Positions 62,907-64,000 of a DNA stretch of 64,000 nucleotides are shown here, piece by piece. The stretch covers positions 7,167,306 to 7,231,305 of the forward strand of contig OZ029921.1 in assembly GCA_964023275.1 (NCBI GenBank), in the 5' to 3' direction. The DNA comes from Norana najaformis. Its lineage: Eukaryota; Annelida; Clitellata; Crassiclitellata; Hormogastridae. The notes under the pieces were generated by a model. The model was not told the DNA's origin, did no database searches, and was given only the letters and a program-made list of their open reading frames with translations. The translations under genes were made by a program, and so were the position numbers. Each line of letters opens with the position of its first letter. The first letter of the stretch is position 1.

Positions 62907-63414
62907 CTGCAGATCAATCGAAATAAACATGTGAGGCCTAGGCAATAGACCTCCAGTTAACCAATCAATCAATCATTGAATCAGCTGAGAGTCACTTTAC
63001 TAAGGGTCAGTCAATCGAATGGTCGATATTTTGTCAATCAATGTAATTCTTTTTCCTTCTTTCCTTGCTTCCTTCCTTGCTTGCTTGCTTGCTTACTTCC
63101 TTCCTTCCTTCCTTGCTTCCTTACTTACTTACTTCCTTCCTTCCTCCATCCCTTCCTTCCTTCTGTCCTTCCTTACTCTCTGCCTTCATTCCTTCTTTCC
63201 TTCCTTCTTTCCTTCCTTCCTTTCTTAGCACATTATAATGGTTAAGTGCGATTAGATTAGACGAGTGAAATCAGTAGGAAACGGAGGATTAGATCAGATT
63301 AGCGATGTATACTTTATGCGGTTGAAAATAGAGCGGTGACCTAGATGGAAGGAAGAAGCGCTTACTAGAACACCAACTGAGCAGAATCATCGTTGAAAGC
63401 AGTAACGGCCACAT
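62338..63414 (-). CDS. Candidate KIPRV-amide neuropeptide precursor, two exons
   Basis: Exons 63366-63414 and 62338-62906; 618 nt, 205 residues. Exon 1 is a textbook signal peptide, MWPLLLSTMILLSWCS. The body contains two peptide cassettes. The first is R-R / QLFKIPRV / G-R (73-82), predicting pyroGlu-LFKIPRV-amide. The second is Q-R / HIQAKIPRV / G-R (184-194). The shared KIPRVGR is encoded with three synonymous differences and no replacement, suggesting selection on the peptide. A Ser-rich spacer separates them; a Cys35-Cys52 loop precedes the first. C-terminal PRV-amide recalls the PRX-amide (CAPA/PBAN/neuromedin-U-like) peptides, but I recognise no exact family. A competing open frame (62693-62917) overlaps exon 2 but lacks a phase-compatible signal exon. 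Confidence 0.68.
63050..63230 (+). repeat. (TTCC)n-type pyrimidine repeat in the KIPRV gene intron
   Basis: TTCC/TTGC/TTAC tetramers fill most of the single intron between the signal-peptide exon and the peptide exon. Confidence 0.9.
63366..63414 (-). CDS. KIPRV-amide precursor exon 1: signal peptide
   Basis: ATG at 63414, 16 codons plus one base; hydrophobic core LLLSTMILL, then SWCS. Donor GTAAGC, phase 1. An overlapping frame is also open here, but it has no ATG and no hydrophobic core. Confidence 0.65.
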
Positions 63415-64000
63415 ATTCCACGCTGCGTCCAGATAGGTTACCGATGAACAGATTACCAGTTAATTATCGATGAATTATCGAACAGCAACGGATCGATTAT
63501 CGCTCTTCTACTCCCTGTCTTGATTCGATGGTGCTGGTTCCACCCTCAGAATCTCAGACCTCATCCTCGGAACTACGAGGTTGCTACGCAGAGGCTGTAT
63601 CCGAGCCCTCGACTGTTGACGCTTTATATAGCGCCCGATAAGATACCTTCACTTTCTCGGCCACTTAGAAGGACATGACCGGCGTCTTGTCCTTACTTAG
63701 ATTCGCAGCCATCAATCATCGCTCTGAACAGAGCAGGTGGACACTCGAAATCAATGTCTCCTCAGACCAGACACTCTAGACACTGATCTATTTGTTGATC
63801 CGACACCAAAACAAGACCAGTTTATTATTATTTTTTGCCAGTGCTAGAAATGACACTGTGGGGCTTTAAAAGTTCTGCAGAGAATAGAAAAGTTTAGGAA
63901 CGGCTAGAAGATCCAGCGGAGAAAAGTGCAACAGTGTAATTTATTGTAGCTATTGTCTGTCGTTGCTATCATTATTAGTTTTATTACTGATTACATCGAA
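63415..64000. other. Upstream of the KIPRV-amide precursor
   Basis: Should contain the promoter and five-prime UTR; no element recognised with confidence. Confidence 0.45.

Noticed and set aside
63366..63470. Frame reading SGRSVEYVAVTAFNDDSAQL on the minus strand
   Set aside because: Looks protein-like but has no start, a stop just upstream and no acceptor; the overlapping signal-peptide frame explains the donor better.

Overview
This is nuclear DNA of an animal. Genes are split into short exons with GT/AG introns, gene density is low, and the rest is full of tRNA-derived SINEs, decayed non-LTR retrotransposons, microsatellites and minisatellites. The proteins are bilaterian types (SPRED EVH1, PDZ-synaptopodin, PH-RhoGAP, a QRICH2/C16orf96-like DUF4795 protein). 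I think it is a marine invertebrate; the strong excess of the palindrome TAGGCCTA fits that loosely, but I cannot name the phylum from sequence alone.

Layout, left to right. (1) 201-372, minus: one EVH1 exon of a SPRED-type Ras/MAPK inhibitor whose remaining C-terminal exons lie beyond the left edge. (2) 6318-12667, minus: a five-exon gene I assembled from splice sites, encoding a 229-residue type I membrane glycoprotein of no family I recognise, with a lysosomal/endocytic YxxPhi-type tail. (3) 15525-31655, minus: a 17-exon, 904-residue DUF4795 protein of the QRICH2/C16orf96 family, in vertebrates a sperm flagellum family. One of its exons has an inverted, decayed copy inside a later intron. 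(4) 31656-41363: intergenic, with a dead retrotransposon carrying a PHD-like zinc finger and reverse transcriptase. (5) 41364-44758, plus: a PH + RhoGAP + coiled-coil protein of the ARHGAP22/24/25 (FilGAP) type. (6) 47845-56544, minus: a five-exon, 1405-residue synaptopodin-2/myopodin-like PDZ protein, convergent with the RhoGAP gene. (7) 62338-63414, minus: a two-exon, 205-residue secreted precursor with two copies of a KIPRV-Gly-Arg motif. It looks like a neuropeptide gene making KIPRV-amide peptides and is the most interesting item here.

All gene models were built by reading exons, splice sites and intron phases. Each complete model closes in frame (690, 2715, 1947, 4218 and 618 nt, all divisible by three), which is good internal support, but no transcript or database was consulted. 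Functionally, SPRED, the RhoGAP and the synaptopodin-like protein all belong to signalling and actin regulation; I see no operon-like relation and treat the neighbourhood as ordinary animal gene order. Intergenic and intronic DNA is described through its repeat families.
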